From Acinetobacter sp. XH1741 (GTDB taxonomy: Bacteria; Pseudomonadota; Gammaproteobacteria; Pseudomonadales; Moraxellaceae), in assembly GCF_041021895.1 (NCBI RefSeq), contig NZ_CP157428.1, forward strand, positions 3,472,001 through 3,536,000: a stretch of 64,000 bases of DNA. Reading direction: 5' to 3'. The notes below the pieces were generated by a model. That model did not search any database and had not been told where the DNA came from. It was given only the letters and a program-made list of their open reading frames with translations. Of the stretch, positions 55,927-64,000 are shown in pieces (positions within the stretch are counted from its first letter, which is position 1; the number at the start of each line of letters is the position of its first letter). The position numbers and the translations under genes are program-made.

Positions 55927-56520
55927 TTAGTGATCTCTTGCTTTGTTCCAAGCTTCAACCGCATTATTTTTGGTACGCTTTAAACTCTCACTTAAAGAAT
56001 CTTTATGTTTTAAAGAAATTTGGCTGATATCACCTTTAAGTTCTTTGGTAACTTTAGTTAAATCTTCAATTAATGCATTAATTTCAGCTTTTAGTGTATT
56101 TTTCAGTTCATTTAAACCTTCTTGTGAAGTATTGAACTGAGCTTTAATCACATCAAGACGCTGTAAAATGTCTAGTTTAATCTGAGCAAACTGATTTTGA
56201 ATGTTTTGATTCAACTCTTGAGTTTCAGCTTCAATCTTTTCTTCAGTCTCGGTAATTACAGCTTTTACTTGCTCTTGGGTTTCAGTAAAAGCTTCTTTTA
56301 CCTGTGAAGTTGCTTCATGAGCGACTTCTTTTACCTGTTCTTTTTTCTCAGCCACAGCATCTTTAACTTGAGTCGCTTTGGTAGAGACTGCTTTTTTAGC
56401 TCGAGTTGTTGTTTTGGCTACAGCTTCTTTAACTTCGGCTACTTCTGCCTTAACAGATTCCGCTACTGTTGAAGCACTCTCAGCTACATCTATATCTTTT
56501 GAAACTTGATTATCGCTCAT
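55927..56520 (-). CDS. Lys/Glu/Ala-rich coiled-coil protein (phasin/apolipoprotein-like)
   Basis: This 197-aa, highly charged protein is helical throughout, with heptad-like repeats such as KEAVAKTTTRAKKAV, VKDAVAEKKEQVKEVAHEA and QVKAVITETEEKIE (about residues 25-110), and a less regular C-terminal helix. Such repeats resemble phasin and LEA/apolipoprotein-like proteins, which bind surfaces or DNA. The Lys/Ala repeats also recall histone-H1-like proteins. No domain can be named. It has no signal peptide, so it is cytosolic. Confidence 0.7.
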   Translation of the reverse strand: MSDNQVSKDIDVAESASTVAESVKAEVAEVKEAVAKTTTRAKKAVSTKATQVKDAVAEKKEQVKEVAHEATSQVKEAFTETQEQVKAVITETEEKIEAETQELNQNIQNQFAQIKLDILQRLDVIKAQFNTSQEGLNELKNTLKAEINALIEDLTKVTKELKGDISQISLKHKDSLSESLKRTKNNAVEAWNKARDH

Positions 56521-56689
56521 GCTATTTCCTCATATTGTTTATTTTTTAGCTAGCATTACAATAATTGTAGTCAACTTATTTCCACAGCAAGATTGTTAGA
56601 CAATTTGCTAAAAGTATCATTTTCAGACAAGCGGATGAATTTTTTTGCAAAAAGCAAGCAAGGAATTATATTTTTTAATAGAAAACAAA

Positions 56690-56718
56690 TAGACTTTTTA
56701 GGGTTCCATGCGTATAAT
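56690..56718 (+). promoter_or_regulatory. carAB sigma70-type promoter
   Basis: TAGACT (56690-56695), a 17-bp spacer, and a perfect TATAAT (56713-56718). Transcription would start near 56725, leaving a leader of about 110 nt before carA. Confidence 0.75.
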
Positions 56719-56733
56719 GCGCTGTTAAGTTAC

Positions 56734-56808
56734 AAGCGGGCAGACCGATAAGGAGGGGCATGTTTTTTTAGAACATCGCCTATCTTTTTTAGGTCTACTC
56801 GCTTTTTT
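56734..56808 (+). terminator. Long leader hairpin with T-run: candidate carAB attenuator
   Basis: The outer arms are AAGCGGGCAGACC (56734-56746) and GGTCTACTCGCTT (56792-56804), with 12 of 13 pairs including one wobble, followed by a T-run to 56808. The inner arms are GATA / TATC and ATGTT / AACAT. The Shine-Dalgarno of the mini-ORF sits in a bulge of the 5' arm. Ribosome occupancy would prevent the hairpin from forming, so termination would depend on translation of the mini-ORF. This is inferred from the sequence. Confidence 0.65.
56760..56771 (+). CDS. carAB leader mini-ORF, ATG TTT TTT TAG (Met-Phe-Phe)
   Basis: AAGGAGG (56750-56756), a perfect Shine-Dalgarno, stands before an ATG that opens only three codons. 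The message contains a run of seven Us. In E. coli pyrBI, a U-rich tract inside a leader ORF makes termination sensitive to UTP supply through transcription-translation coupling. The arrangement here is the same in principle but with a minimal ORF. Translation is not proven. Confidence 0.5.
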
Positions 56809-56833
56809 ACAGCCGAAATTCAGGAGCTTTGGT

Positions 56834-57973
56834 TTGAGCATCCCCGCCATTTTAGCCCTCGCAGATGGAACGATCTTTAAAGGAACGTCAATCGGCGCAA
56901 CGGGAAGTACGACTGGTGAAGTCGTTTTTAACACAGCCATGACAGGCTATCAAGAAATTTTGACTGACCCAAGTTATGCACAACAAATTGTGACATTAAC
57001 TTACCCTCACATTGGTAACACTGGTTGCAACGAAGAAGACGTTGAATCTGGTCGTATCCATAAAGTATGGGCGAATGGTTTAATTATTCGTGACCTTCCA
57101 CTATTACACAGCAACTTCCGCTCTGAGCAGTCATTAAGTGAATATTTGCAAGCACACAATGTTGTTGCGATTGCCGATATTGATACACGTAAACTGACTC
57201 GTATTTTACGTGACAAAGGTGCACAAAATGGTTGCATCCTTGCTGGCGAAAATATTACTGAAGAAGAAGCTATTGCTAAAGCTCGCGCTTTTGGCGGTTT
57301 AAATGGTTTAGACCTTGCTAAAGAGTGCTGTGATCCGACAGGTTTTGAATGGTCTGAAGGTTCATGGGTATTAGGTAAGGGTTTTACTCAACCTGAGTTA
57401 AAATATCACGTGGTTGCATACGATTATGGTGTCAAAACCAACATCTTGCGTATGCTTGCAGACCGCGGTTGCAAACTCACTGTTGTTCCTGCTGAAACTC
57501 CGGCTGAAAAAGTATTAGCACTTAATCCAGATGGCGTATTCCTTTCAAACGGCCCAGGCGACCCAGCTGCTTGTGACTACGCAATCGAAGCTGTAAAAAC
57601 TATTGTTGAAACCACAACATTACCTGTATTTGGTATCTGCTTAGGTCACCAAATCTTGGCACTCGCTTCTGGTGCAAAAACTGTAAAAATGAATCATGGC
57701 CACCACGGTGCTAACCATCCTGTACAAAATCTTGAAGATGGTACAGTAATGATTACATCTCAAAACCATGGTTTTGCTGTAGATGCAGAAACATTACCGG
57801 CTAACTTAAAAGCAACGCATAAATCATTGTTCGATGGCACCCTACAAGGTATCCACCGTACCGACAAACCAGCTTTCAGCTTCCAAGGTCACCCTGAAGC
57901 AAGCCCTGGTCCACATGATTGTGCGCCATTGTTCGATCATTTCATCGAACTTATCGAAGCATCTAAACAGTAA
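56834..57973 (+). CDS. carA: Carbamoyl phosphate synthase small subunit
   Basis: The start is the TTG at 56834 ([17 protein letters not shown]), with CAGGAG seven bases upstream. The N-terminal CPSase domain has [27 protein letters not shown] (read in parts). The class I glutamine amidotransferase domain has [29 protein letters not shown] with the catalytic Cys, and [15 protein letters not shown] with the His-Glu pair. It supplies ammonia to CarB. 379 aa, normal. It is separated from carB by 14 bp, as usual. Confidence 0.97.
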   Translation: MSIPAILALADGTIFKGTSIGATGSTTGEVVFNTAMTGYQEILTDPSYAQQIVTLTYPHIGNTGCNEEDVESGRIHKVWANGLIIRDLPLLHSNFRSEQSLSEYLQAHNVVAIADIDTRKLTRILRDKGAQNGCILAGENITEEEAIAKARAFGGLNGLDLAKECCDPTGFEWSEGSWVLGKGFTQPELKYHVVAYDYGVKTNILRMLADRGCKLTVVPAETPAEKVLALNPDGVFLSNGPGDPAACDYAIEAVKTIVETTTLPVFGICLGHQILALASGAKTVKMNHGHHGANHPVQNLEDGTVMITSQNHGFAVDAETLPANLKATHKSLFDGTLQGIHRTDKPAFSFQGHPEASPGPHDCAPLFDHFIELIEASKQ

Positions 57974-57987
57974 TTAAGGAGCGTATA

Positions 57988-60900
57988 ATGCCTAAACGTA
58001 CGGATATTAAAAGCATCTTAATTATTGGTGCTGGTCCAATTGTAATTGGTCAAGCTTGTGAGTTTGACTACTCTGGTGCTCAAGCATGTAAAGCGCTTCG
58101 TGAAGAAGGTTACCGTGTTATTTTGGTTAACTCTAACCCAGCGACCATTATGACTGACCCTTCAATGGCTGATGCAACTTACATTGAGCCAATTACTTGG
58201 CAAACTGTTGCTCAGATTATTGAAAAAGAGCGTCCAGATGCAGTCCTTCCTACTATGGGTGGACAAACTGCACTGAACTGTGCGCTTGCACTTGATGAAA
58301 ATGGCGTATTAGCAAAATACGGCGTAGAACTTATTGGTGCGTCTAAAGAAGCGATTGAAAAAGCCGAAGATCGTAAACTCTTCGATATCGCTATGCGTAA
58401 AATCGGTTTAGAGTGTCCAAAAGCTGCCATTGCTGAAACCATGGAAGAAGCATTGGAAATCCAATCTCGTTTTGGTTTCCCAGTAATTATCCGTCCATCA
58501 TTTACAATGGGTGGTTCAGGCGGTGGTATTGCATATAACCGTGAAGAATTCCTTGAAATTTGTGAACGTGGTTTCGACCTCTCTCCTACTCACCAATTAT
58601 TGATTGATGAATCTTTAATTGGCTGGAAAGAGTACGAAATGGAAGTTGTTCGTGACAAAAACGACAACTGTATTATCGTATGTGCGATCGAAAACTTTGA
58701 CCCAATGGGCGTTCACACTGGTGACTCAATCACTGTAGCGCCAGCTCAGACATTAACTGACAAAGAATATCAATTGATGCGTAATGCTTCAGTTGCGGTT
58801 CTTCGTGAAATTGGTGTTGAGACAGGTGGTTCTAACGTTCAGTTCGGTATTAACCCGAAAGACGGCCGTATGGTTGTAATCGAGATGAACCCTCGTGTTT
58901 CTCGTTCATCTGCACTTGCTTCTAAAGCAACAGGTTTCCCAATTGCTAAAATCGCAGCGAAACTTGCTGTTGGCTATACCCTTGATGAATTGAAAAATGA
59001 CATCACTGGCGGTGTAACTCCTGCAAGCTTTGAGCCATCGATTGACTATGTGGTAACGAAGATTCCTCGTTTTAACTTCGAGAAATTCCCACAAGCAGAA
59101 CCGGTTCTTACCACTCAGATGAAATCTGTTGGTGAAGTCATGGCTATTGGCCGTAACTTCCAAGAATCTGTACAAAAAGCATTACGTGGTCTTGAAGTTG
59201 GCGTAAGCGGTTTTGATGAAAAAATCGAAGCTGGTGCAACAAATGTAAAAGAAACCATCTTAAAAGAGCTTAAAGTTCCAGGCCCTGAGCGTATCTGGTA
59301 TGTAGCAGATGCATTCCGTCATGGCTTCTCTTTAGATGACGTATTTGAAGCGACTAAGATTGACCGTTGGTTCTTGATCCAAATTCAAGATATCGTTAAG
59401 ACTGAAGCTCAAGTTAAAGCTTTAGGTTTTGGTGACTTAACTGCTGAAAATATCCGTTCGTTCAAACGTAAAGGTTTATCTGATCTACGTATTGCGAACC
59501 TTATGGGTATTTCACAAAAGCAATTCCGTAAGCAACGTTGGAACTTAGGTGTTTACCCAGTTTACAAACGTGTTGATACATGTGCTGCCGAGTTTGAATC
59601 TGGCACAGCATATATGTATTCAACTTACGATGAAGAGTGTGAAGCAAATCCATCAAATCGTGACAAGATCATGGTGATTGGTGGTGGTCCAAACCGTATT
59701 GGTCAAGGTATCGAATTTGACTACTGCTGTGTACACGCTGCTTTAGCAATGCGTGAAGACGGTTATGAAACAATCATGGTGAACTGTAACCCTGAAACTG
59801 TTTCTACCGACTACGACACATCTGACCGTTTATACTTCGAACCTGTAACACTTGAAGATGTTCTTGAGATCGTACGTACAGAGAAGCCAAAAGGCGTGAT
59901 CGTACAATACGGTGGTCAAACTCCACTTAAGTTAGCACGTGCTCTAGAAGAAGCTGGTACTCCTATTATCGGTACTTCGCCAGATGCAATTGACCGTGCA
60001 GAAGACCGTGAACGTTTCCAACAAATGATTCAACGTTTACAGCTTCGTCAACCAAACAACAGCATCGTAAAATCTGCTGAAGAAGGTATCTCAGAAGCTG
60101 CGAAAGTTGGTTATCCATTGGTTGTTCGCCCATCTTATGTATTAGGTGGTCGTGCAATGGAAATCGTTTATAACGAAGAAGAACTTAAGCGTTATCTTCG
60201 CGAAGCAGTACAGGCTTCTAATGAAGCACCTGTTCTTCTTGACCGTTTCTTAGATGATGCAACTGAAGTTGACGTTGACTGTGTATCTGACGGTAAAGAT
60301 GTCGTAATCGGCGGTATTATGCAGCACATCGAACAAGCAGGTATTCACTCAGGTGACTCTGCATGTTCTATTCCTCCTTATTCTCTTTCTAAAGAGATTC
60401 AGGATGAAATGCGTCGCCAAACGATTGCTATGGCAAAAGAACTTGGTGTAGTTGGTTTAATGAACGTACAGTTCGCAGTTAAAGGCGACGATGTTTATGT
60501 TCTTGAAGTTAACCCACGTGCATCACGTACTGTTCCATTCGTATCGAAATGTATTGGTGAATCTTTAGCTAAAGTAGCTGCTCGTTGTATGGCGGGTCAA
60601 TCTCTTGAATCTCAAGGCTTTACTAAAGAAATCATTCCAACACACTTTGCTGTGAAAGAAGCGGTTTTCCCATTTGCGAAATTCCAAGGCGTAGACCCAA
60701 TGCTTGGACCTGAGATGAAATCTACAGGTGAAGTAATGGGTGTTGGTAAAACCTTTGGTGAAGCATTCTATAAAGCTGTTTTAGGCTCAAATGATCGCTT
60801 ACCAGGCTTGCCAACTGAAGGCGAAGAAAAGATTGCTTTCTTATCTGTTCGTGAATCTGATAAGAAATATATTGCTGATATCGCTAAAAAATTCGTAGCG

Positions 60901-61218
60901 TATGGCTTCAAACTGGTAGCAACTGGTGGAACGTACAAGGTACTTAAAGAAGCAGGTTTGGAATGTGAACCTGTAAATAAAGTAACTGAAGGTCGTCCAC
61001 ATATTGTTGACCGCTTGAAAAATGGTGAAATACACCTTATTGTCAACACTACTGAAGGCAAACAAGCTCAATATGATTCTGCAATGATTCGTCGTGCTGC
61101 CCTACAAGGCAAAGTGTATTACACAACGACTATCAATGGCGCAGAAGCAGTTTGCCAAGCCTTTGCTGTGAAATTGCCAATGGATGTATACCGCTTGCAA
61201 GATTTAACTGTAGGTTAA
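57988..61218 (+). CDS. carB: Carbamoyl phosphate synthase large subunit
   Basis: At 1076 aa the protein has the full CarB layout with two ATP-grasp halves. The first carries [33 protein letters not shown] and [20 protein letters not shown]. The second carries [38 protein letters not shown] and [17 protein letters not shown]. The C-terminal MGS-like allosteric domain (about 945-1076) has [14 protein letters not shown], where UMP, IMP and ornithine bind. AAGGAG precedes the ATG. It ends at a terminator. Confidence 0.98.
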   Translation: MPKRTDIKSILIIGAGPIVIGQACEFDYSGAQACKALREEGYRVILVNSNPATIMTDPSMADATYIEPITWQTVAQIIEKERPDAVLPTMGGQTALNCALALDENGVLAKYGVELIGASKEAIEKAEDRKLFDIAMRKIGLECPKAAIAETMEEALEIQSRFGFPVIIRPSFTMGGSGGGIAYNREEFLEICERGFDLSPTHQLLIDESLIGWKEYEMEVVRDKNDNCIIVCAIENFDPMGVHTGDSITVAPAQTLTDKEYQLMRNASVAVLREIGVETGGSNVQFGINPKDGRMVVIEMNPRVSRSSALASKATGFPIAKIAAKLAVGYTLDELKNDITGGVTPASFEPSIDYVVTKIPRFNFEKFPQAEPVLTTQMKSVGEVMAIGRNFQESVQKALRGLEVGVSGFDEKIEAGATNVKETILKELKVPGPERIWYVADAFRHGFSLDDVFEATKIDRWFLIQIQDIVKTEAQVKALGFGDLTAENIRSFKRKGLSDLRIANLMGISQKQFRKQRWNLGVYPVYKRVDTCAAEFESGTAYMYSTYDEECEANPSNRDKIMVIGGGPNRIGQGIEFDYCCVHAALAMREDGYETIMVNCNPETVSTDYDTSDRLYFEPVTLEDVLEIVRTEKPKGVIVQYGGQTPLKLARALEEAGTPIIGTSPDAIDRAEDRERFQQMIQRLQLRQPNNSIVKSAEEGISEAAKVGYPLVVRPSYVLGGRAMEIVYNEEELKRYLREAVQASNEAPVLLDRFLDDATEVDVDCVSDGKDVVIGGIMQHIEQAGIHSGDSACSIPPYSLSKEIQDEMRRQTIAMAKELGVVGLMNVQFAVKGDDVYVLEVNPRASRTVPFVSKCIGESLAKVAARCMAGQSLESQGFTKEIIPTHFAVKEAVFPFAKFQGVDPMLGPEMKSTGEVMGVGKTFGEAFYKAVLGSNDRLPGLPTEGEEKIAFLSVRESDKKYIADIAKKFVAYGFKLVATGGTYKVLKEAGLECEPVNKVTEGRPHIVDRLKNGEIHLIVNTTEGKQAQYDSAMIRRAALQGKVYYTTTINGAEAVCQAFAVKLPMDVYRLQDLTVG

Positions 61219-61234
61219 TTTTTTTACCGATAAG

Positions 61235-61265
61235 TCCCGTCACCTTATCGGTGGCGGGATTTTTT
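61235..61265 (+). terminator. carAB terminator
   Basis: TCCCGTCACC / GGTGGCGGGA stem followed by six Ts. An alternative overlapping stem ACCGATAAG / CTTATCGGT is also present. Confidence 0.85.
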
Positions 61266-61306
61266 CATTTTTTTAACTGTGTTTTCTCAACTTAAGAGGG
61301 ACCGAA

Positions 61307-61783
61307 ATGCAACGTTATCCAATGACCCCTGAAGGTAAAAGCGCCTTAGAGAAAGAATTACAACATCTGAAATCTGTTGAACGTCCACGTATTACTCAAG
61401 CGATTGCTGAAGCACGTGAACATGGGGACTTAAAAGAAAACGCAGAATACCATGCTGCTCGTGAACAGCAAGGTTTCTGTGAAGGCCGTATCCAAGATAT
61501 CGAAGGAAAATTGGGTGCTGCACAAGTCATCGATGTTAAAGACTTAGAACAAAACGGTCGTGTTGTATTCGGTGTTACGGTAACGATTGAAAACCTTGAT
61601 ACTGAAGAACGTAAGACCTATAAAATTGTTGGTGATGATGAAGCTGATTTTAAAATCAATAAAATCTCAGTGAATTCACCAATTGCTCGCGGCCTTTTAG
61701 GTAAAAATGAAGGTGATGAAGCAAAAATCACTACTCCTCAAGGCGAAGTTGAATATGAAGTTGTAAGTGTTGAATATCTCTAA
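61307..61783 (+). CDS. greA: Transcription elongation factor GreA
   Basis: This 158-aa protein has the coiled coil with the acidic tip [19 protein letters not shown] (about residues 38-57) typical of GreA. A C-terminal FKBP-like domain includes [28 protein letters not shown] (read in parts) and the final [11 protein letters not shown]. It rescues backtracked RNA polymerase. It follows carAB in the same direction after its terminator, as in many gammaproteobacteria (carA-carB-greA). Confidence 0.97.
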   Translation: MQRYPMTPEGKSALEKELQHLKSVERPRITQAIAEAREHGDLKENAEYHAAREQQGFCEGRIQDIEGKLGAAQVIDVKDLEQNGRVVFGVTVTIENLDTEERKTYKIVGDDEADFKINKISVNSPIARGLLGKNEGDEAKITTPQGEVEYEVVSVEYL

Positions 61784-61798
61784 GATAAAGCACTTTAG

Positions 61799-61821
61799 CC
61801 CCTCTTCATGAGGGGTTTTTT
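61799..61821 (+). terminator. greA terminator
   Basis: CCCCTC / GAGGGG stem with a TTCAT loop followed by six Ts. Confidence 0.88.
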
Positions 61822-61859
61822 ATTTACTATGATTTAGCTTACTTTTTTGGATAATCAAT

Positions 61860-62492
61860 ATGGATACATCTCTGATTAATAGCCCGGTTCGTCATTGGTG
61901 CGAATTTGAGTTTATTTCCAAAACTGTGAAAAATCCAAATATCCATATTAAGGGCAATTATTCTTACTACTCAGCTTATTGGGATCAAGGTTTTGAACGT
62001 TGTGTCGTACGCTATTTACATGACAAAGCATCTACCCCAGACAAGCCAATTGATCAGCTTTATATTGGTAATTTTGTATGTTTTGGCGCTGAGTGTGTGA
62101 TTATGATGGGTGGTAATCAGCTTCATAGACCGGACTGGATTTCAACTTTTCCCTTTGATACTCGCAGTTTTTTAGCTGCTGGAGACACCATAATTGCAGA
62201 TGGCTCTTGGATTGGAAGTCGCGCAATGATTATGCAAGGTGTAAAAATCGGTGAAGGTGCTGTAATTGCAACTGGTGCAGTCGTCACTAAAGACGTCCCA
62301 CCCTATGCGATTGTAGGTGGAGTTCCGGCAAAAGTTATTAAATACCGTTTTTCTCAAGAGCAAATAGAAAAACTACTCGCTTTAAAACTTTATGATCTAG
62401 ATGAAAAACAAGTTTTAAAAATGCGTGAATATTTGCAAACCGATGATATCAATGTCTTAACGGCATATCTCGAAAATTTAAAAGATAAATAA
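61860..62492 (+). CDS. CatB-related O-acetyltransferase (hexapeptide-repeat fold)
   Basis: This 210-aa protein has left-handed beta-helix repeats: [27 protein letters not shown] (read in parts), the active-site region before [41 protein letters not shown], and [11 protein letters not shown]. The pattern matches xenobiotic acetyltransferases (CatB/VatD group), which are acetyl-CoA dependent trimers. A chromosomal member need not be a resistance enzyme, and no substrate can be assigned. The start ATG at 61860 lacks a strong ribosome site. Confidence 0.88.
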   Translation: MDTSLINSPVRHWCEFEFISKTVKNPNIHIKGNYSYYSAYWDQGFERCVVRYLHDKASTPDKPIDQLYIGNFVCFGAECVIMMGGNQLHRPDWISTFPFDTRSFLAAGDTIIADGSWIGSRAMIMQGVKIGEGAVIATGAVVTKDVPPYAIVGGVPAKVIKYRFSQEQIEKLLALKLYDLDEKQVLKMREYLQTDDINVLTAYLENLKDK

Positions 62493-62615
62493 AAAAATAT
62501 TGCCAAGATTTTCTTGTTTAAAAATCACAAATGATTACGAGCTCGAATTTAAATCGTCAAGAAAGAAGTATAAAGTATTGAATAAATAAGCATCATTACA
62601 ATAAGGAACAATCTC

Positions 62616-63053
62616 ATGTCATACCAACATATTCTTGTGCCAACTGACGGTTCTGAAACTTCTATGGTTGCTATAAATGAAGCCATCAAACTTGGCAAAG
62701 CACTAAACAGTAAAATTACTGTGGTTCAAGTGATGGCACTTGATCCAATTATTGCTGACCTTTATGTGAAAACAGGCCAAACGAATGAATTGATTGAGCG
62801 AACTAAAACATATTTGTTGGATATGTTAGAACAGGTAAAACAGAAATTTGCAGCAGAAGGCCTTACTGTAGAAACCAAATTGCTTGAAGGTTTTGTGGTT
62901 CATGACGAAATTATTCAGGCTGCCCAAGAACTCAATGCAGATCTGATTGTGATGGGTTCACACGGCCGTACAGGTGTACGAAAACTTGTATTAGGAAGTG
63001 TTGCGCAAAAAGTTTTAGGCGAAAGCCATATTCCTGTATTAATTGTTCGCTAA
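62616..63053 (+). CDS. Universal stress protein (UspA family)
   Basis: This 145-aa single Usp domain protein has YQHILVPTDGSETSMVAINEAIKL at the start (ATP-binding Asp), then the C-terminal loop VMGSHGRTGVRKLVLGSVAQKVL (G2xG9xS/T pattern) and VPVLIVR-like end. It has the ATP-binding type motif. AAGGAAC precedes the ATG. It probably responds to stress or starvation. A hairpin with T-run follows at 63062. Confidence 0.92.
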   Translation: MSYQHILVPTDGSETSMVAINEAIKLGKALNSKITVVQVMALDPIIADLYVKTGQTNELIERTKTYLLDMLEQVKQKFAAEGLTVETKLLEGFVVHDEIIQAAQELNADLIVMGSHGRTGVRKLVLGSVAQKVLGESHIPVLIVR

Positions 63054-63061
63054 AAGAAATT

Positions 63062-63102
63062 GCCTGTCTGACTCAATTCAGCCAGATAGGCATCTATTTT
63101 TT
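63062..63102 (+). terminator. uspA-gene terminator
   Basis: GCCTGTCTG / CAGATAGGC stem with a 12-base loop, then a T-run at 63097-63102. Confidence 0.6.
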
Positions 63103-63840
63103 AAAAGGCATAACATCTTCACTTGATTGCTCAATCGTTATTGTTTTTTTACTTTTAAAAGCATCCCACGAGTAATTTTTATAATTTAATTGCCATAAAT
63201 AGTATGGTTGACCAGTATCTTTAAACCTTATATTTAAAGTCATCCATGTTTCATCATGACAATGTGGCGACTTCTTATACTCTTGTTCTGAAAAACATGC
63301 TCGAATCATTCCATTCGAAGAAAAAGCAATATCTTTTAATGCAACCTGATACTGCCCTTTAGGCTTAAGCTCAACAAAATCAGCGTTTTCCTCAAAACGC
63401 CCTCCTCCAGAGTAACCAGTAAACCATGTGTTTAGTACTGCTATCGCATACTCATTTTTATTAAGGGGATAGAGTGCGGGAAAGATTTTGAGTCCATTAG
63501 GGCCCAAATCATCAGAATGTGGCTCTTTATTACTATGTTGGTAATTTTTAAAATTCCACTGATTTATTACCGTGTATTGATTGTTTTGCTTTTTAACCTG
63601 AACAATTTGCGGATTCTCATCTATTAAATAATAAGCTTGATCTTGCGTATTTTTAGCTTTCCAAAGGATCGCTTCACCGCTACATTTATGGCTCAGTTGC
63701 TGACAAATAGAATTGATATCTGGCAATGAAGCTTTCATATTTATAAAAGGTTGAGCTGAAATAGCCTGTTCTGCAAAACTTGATTGCACTGCTAAACCTA
63801 GTAGTAATATGGCTATACTCCGCCATTTATAATTCTGCAT
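63094..63840 (-). CDS. Secreted protein of unknown function
   Basis: This 248-aa protein has a signal peptide (MQNYKWRSIAILLLGLAVQSSFAEQ). The mature part is mixed alpha/beta with two Cys near the N-terminus (ICQQLSHKCSGEA) and two more in ACFSEQEYKKSPHCHDETW. LNTWFTGYSGGGRFEENADFV is its most distinctive stretch. No domain is recognised; a periplasmic protein with two disulfides is plausible. It is 25 bp downstream of the partial gene at the window's edge and possibly in one operon with it. Confidence 0.7.
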   Translation of the reverse strand: MQNYKWRSIAILLLGLAVQSSFAEQAISAQPFINMKASLPDINSICQQLSHKCSGEAILWKAKNTQDQAYYLIDENPQIVQVKKQNNQYTVINQWNFKNYQHSNKEPHSDDLGPNGLKIFPALYPLNKNEYAIAVLNTWFTGYSGGGRFEENADFVELKPKGQYQVALKDIAFSSNGMIRACFSEQEYKKSPHCHDETWMTLNIRFKDTGQPYYLWQLNYKNYSWDAFKSKKTITIEQSSEDVMPFKK

Positions 63841-63864
63841 TTGTATTTGTTCTCTTTAATAATT

Positions 63865-64000
63865 TTAAGGTGCCCAAGCGAATTGCTTTAAATTCACCTT
63901 ACCATTTAGCAAATAGACTCCTTCAGCTTCAAGCTTTAACTGCTGAACATTTTCGCCCTTTTCATTAAATTTACTTAGGCTAATTTTACCTTGTGAATTA
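63865..64000 (-). CDS. Partial gene, C-terminal 45 codons of an unknown protein
   Basis: The visible frame encodes NSQGKISLSKFNEKGENVQQ and continues to VYLLNGKVNLKQFAWAP before TAA at 63865-63867. The start is beyond the window. It ends 25 bp upstream of the secreted-protein gene on the same strand, so it may be the first gene of the same operon. The predicted structure is alternating beta hairpins; the family is not recognised. Confidence 0.6.
   Translation of the reverse strand, partial: NSQGKISLSKFNEKGENVQQLKLEAEGVYLLNGKVNLKQFAWAP

Larger units (their letters stand above)
56521..56833. other. Intergenic region containing the carAB promoter and leader
   Basis: Of the 313 bp, the left half is AT-rich upstream sequence. 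The right half (56690-56833) contains the carA promoter, a mini-ORF and a long terminator-like hairpin, described in separate entries. Confidence 0.7.

Noticed and set aside
61860..62492. Antibiotic-resistance acetyltransferase
   Set aside because: The CatB-related fold alone does not show resistance; the gene sits in core context next to greA and uspA, so only the family is stated.

Overview
The window is about 38-40% GC and is best explained as an Acinetobacter chromosome, most likely the A. calcoaceticus-baumannii complex. This rests on gene content and order (groESL, glpD/glpK, carAB-greA, folP-ftsH-rlmE, GTP-type pckG), on the protein sequences, and on a C4-like structured RNA of a type I associate with this genus. 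No search was run, so the species is an inference from recognition.

Accessory part, 1 to about 21.3 kb. A genomic island abuts tRNA-Ser(TGA) (21332-21421, minus). A P4-type tyrosine integrase (19949-21163) and an AlpA-like regulator sit next to the tRNA 3' end. The regulator and the 3' third of the integrase lie in an exact 905-bp tandem duplication (18561-19465 and 19466-20370). Further left are three unrecognised genes (575, 245 and 334 aa), an inovirus-Gp2/YagK-YfjJ-type gene split by an IS3-family element, a four-gene small envelope-protein operon, a C4-like three-way-junction RNA followed by a 21-codon ORF, a 715-aa protein combining a PD-(D/E)XK-like nuclease motif with a glycine-rich zipper, a zinc-knuckle/glycine-zipper protein, and a recombination cassette (DUF932, YqaJ exonuclease, and a recombination-directionality-like gene split by an IS256-family element with an 8-bp target duplication). 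The left edge holds heavy-metal efflux genes (czcB partial, czcC, a czcI-like gene). The far end of the island is not in the window.

Core part, about 21.3 to 64 kb. Right of the tRNA the genes look like ordinary chromosome: greB, two lytic transglycosylases, an SCP2-domain protein, ttcA, htpX, an orphan RND permease, glpQ-like lipoprotein, a metallo-beta-lactamase-fold hydrolase, dgkA, groEL-groES under a sigma32-like promoter, a metallophosphoesterase overlapping a lipid kinase, pckG, glpD, glpK, an MFS permease, folD, tRNA-Cys, two identical tRNA-Leu(TAA) genes flanking phoD, folP, ftsH, rlmE, yhbY, carA-carB, greA, an acetyltransferase and uspA. Several belong to glycerol, glycerolipid and gluconeogenic metabolism (glpQ, dgkA, lipid kinase, pckG, glpD, glpK), and carAB supplies carbamoyl phosphate for arginine and pyrimidines.

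The most notable non-coding observation in the core is the carAB leader. A strong promoter is followed by a long hairpin ending in a T-run, and inside the hairpin is a perfect Shine-Dalgarno before a three-codon ORF (ATG TTT TTT TAG). This is the arrangement expected of UTP-sensitive attenuation. In the island, the least explained items are the nuclease/glycine-zipper protein, the three-gene cluster with its inverted-repeat operator, and the tandem duplication.
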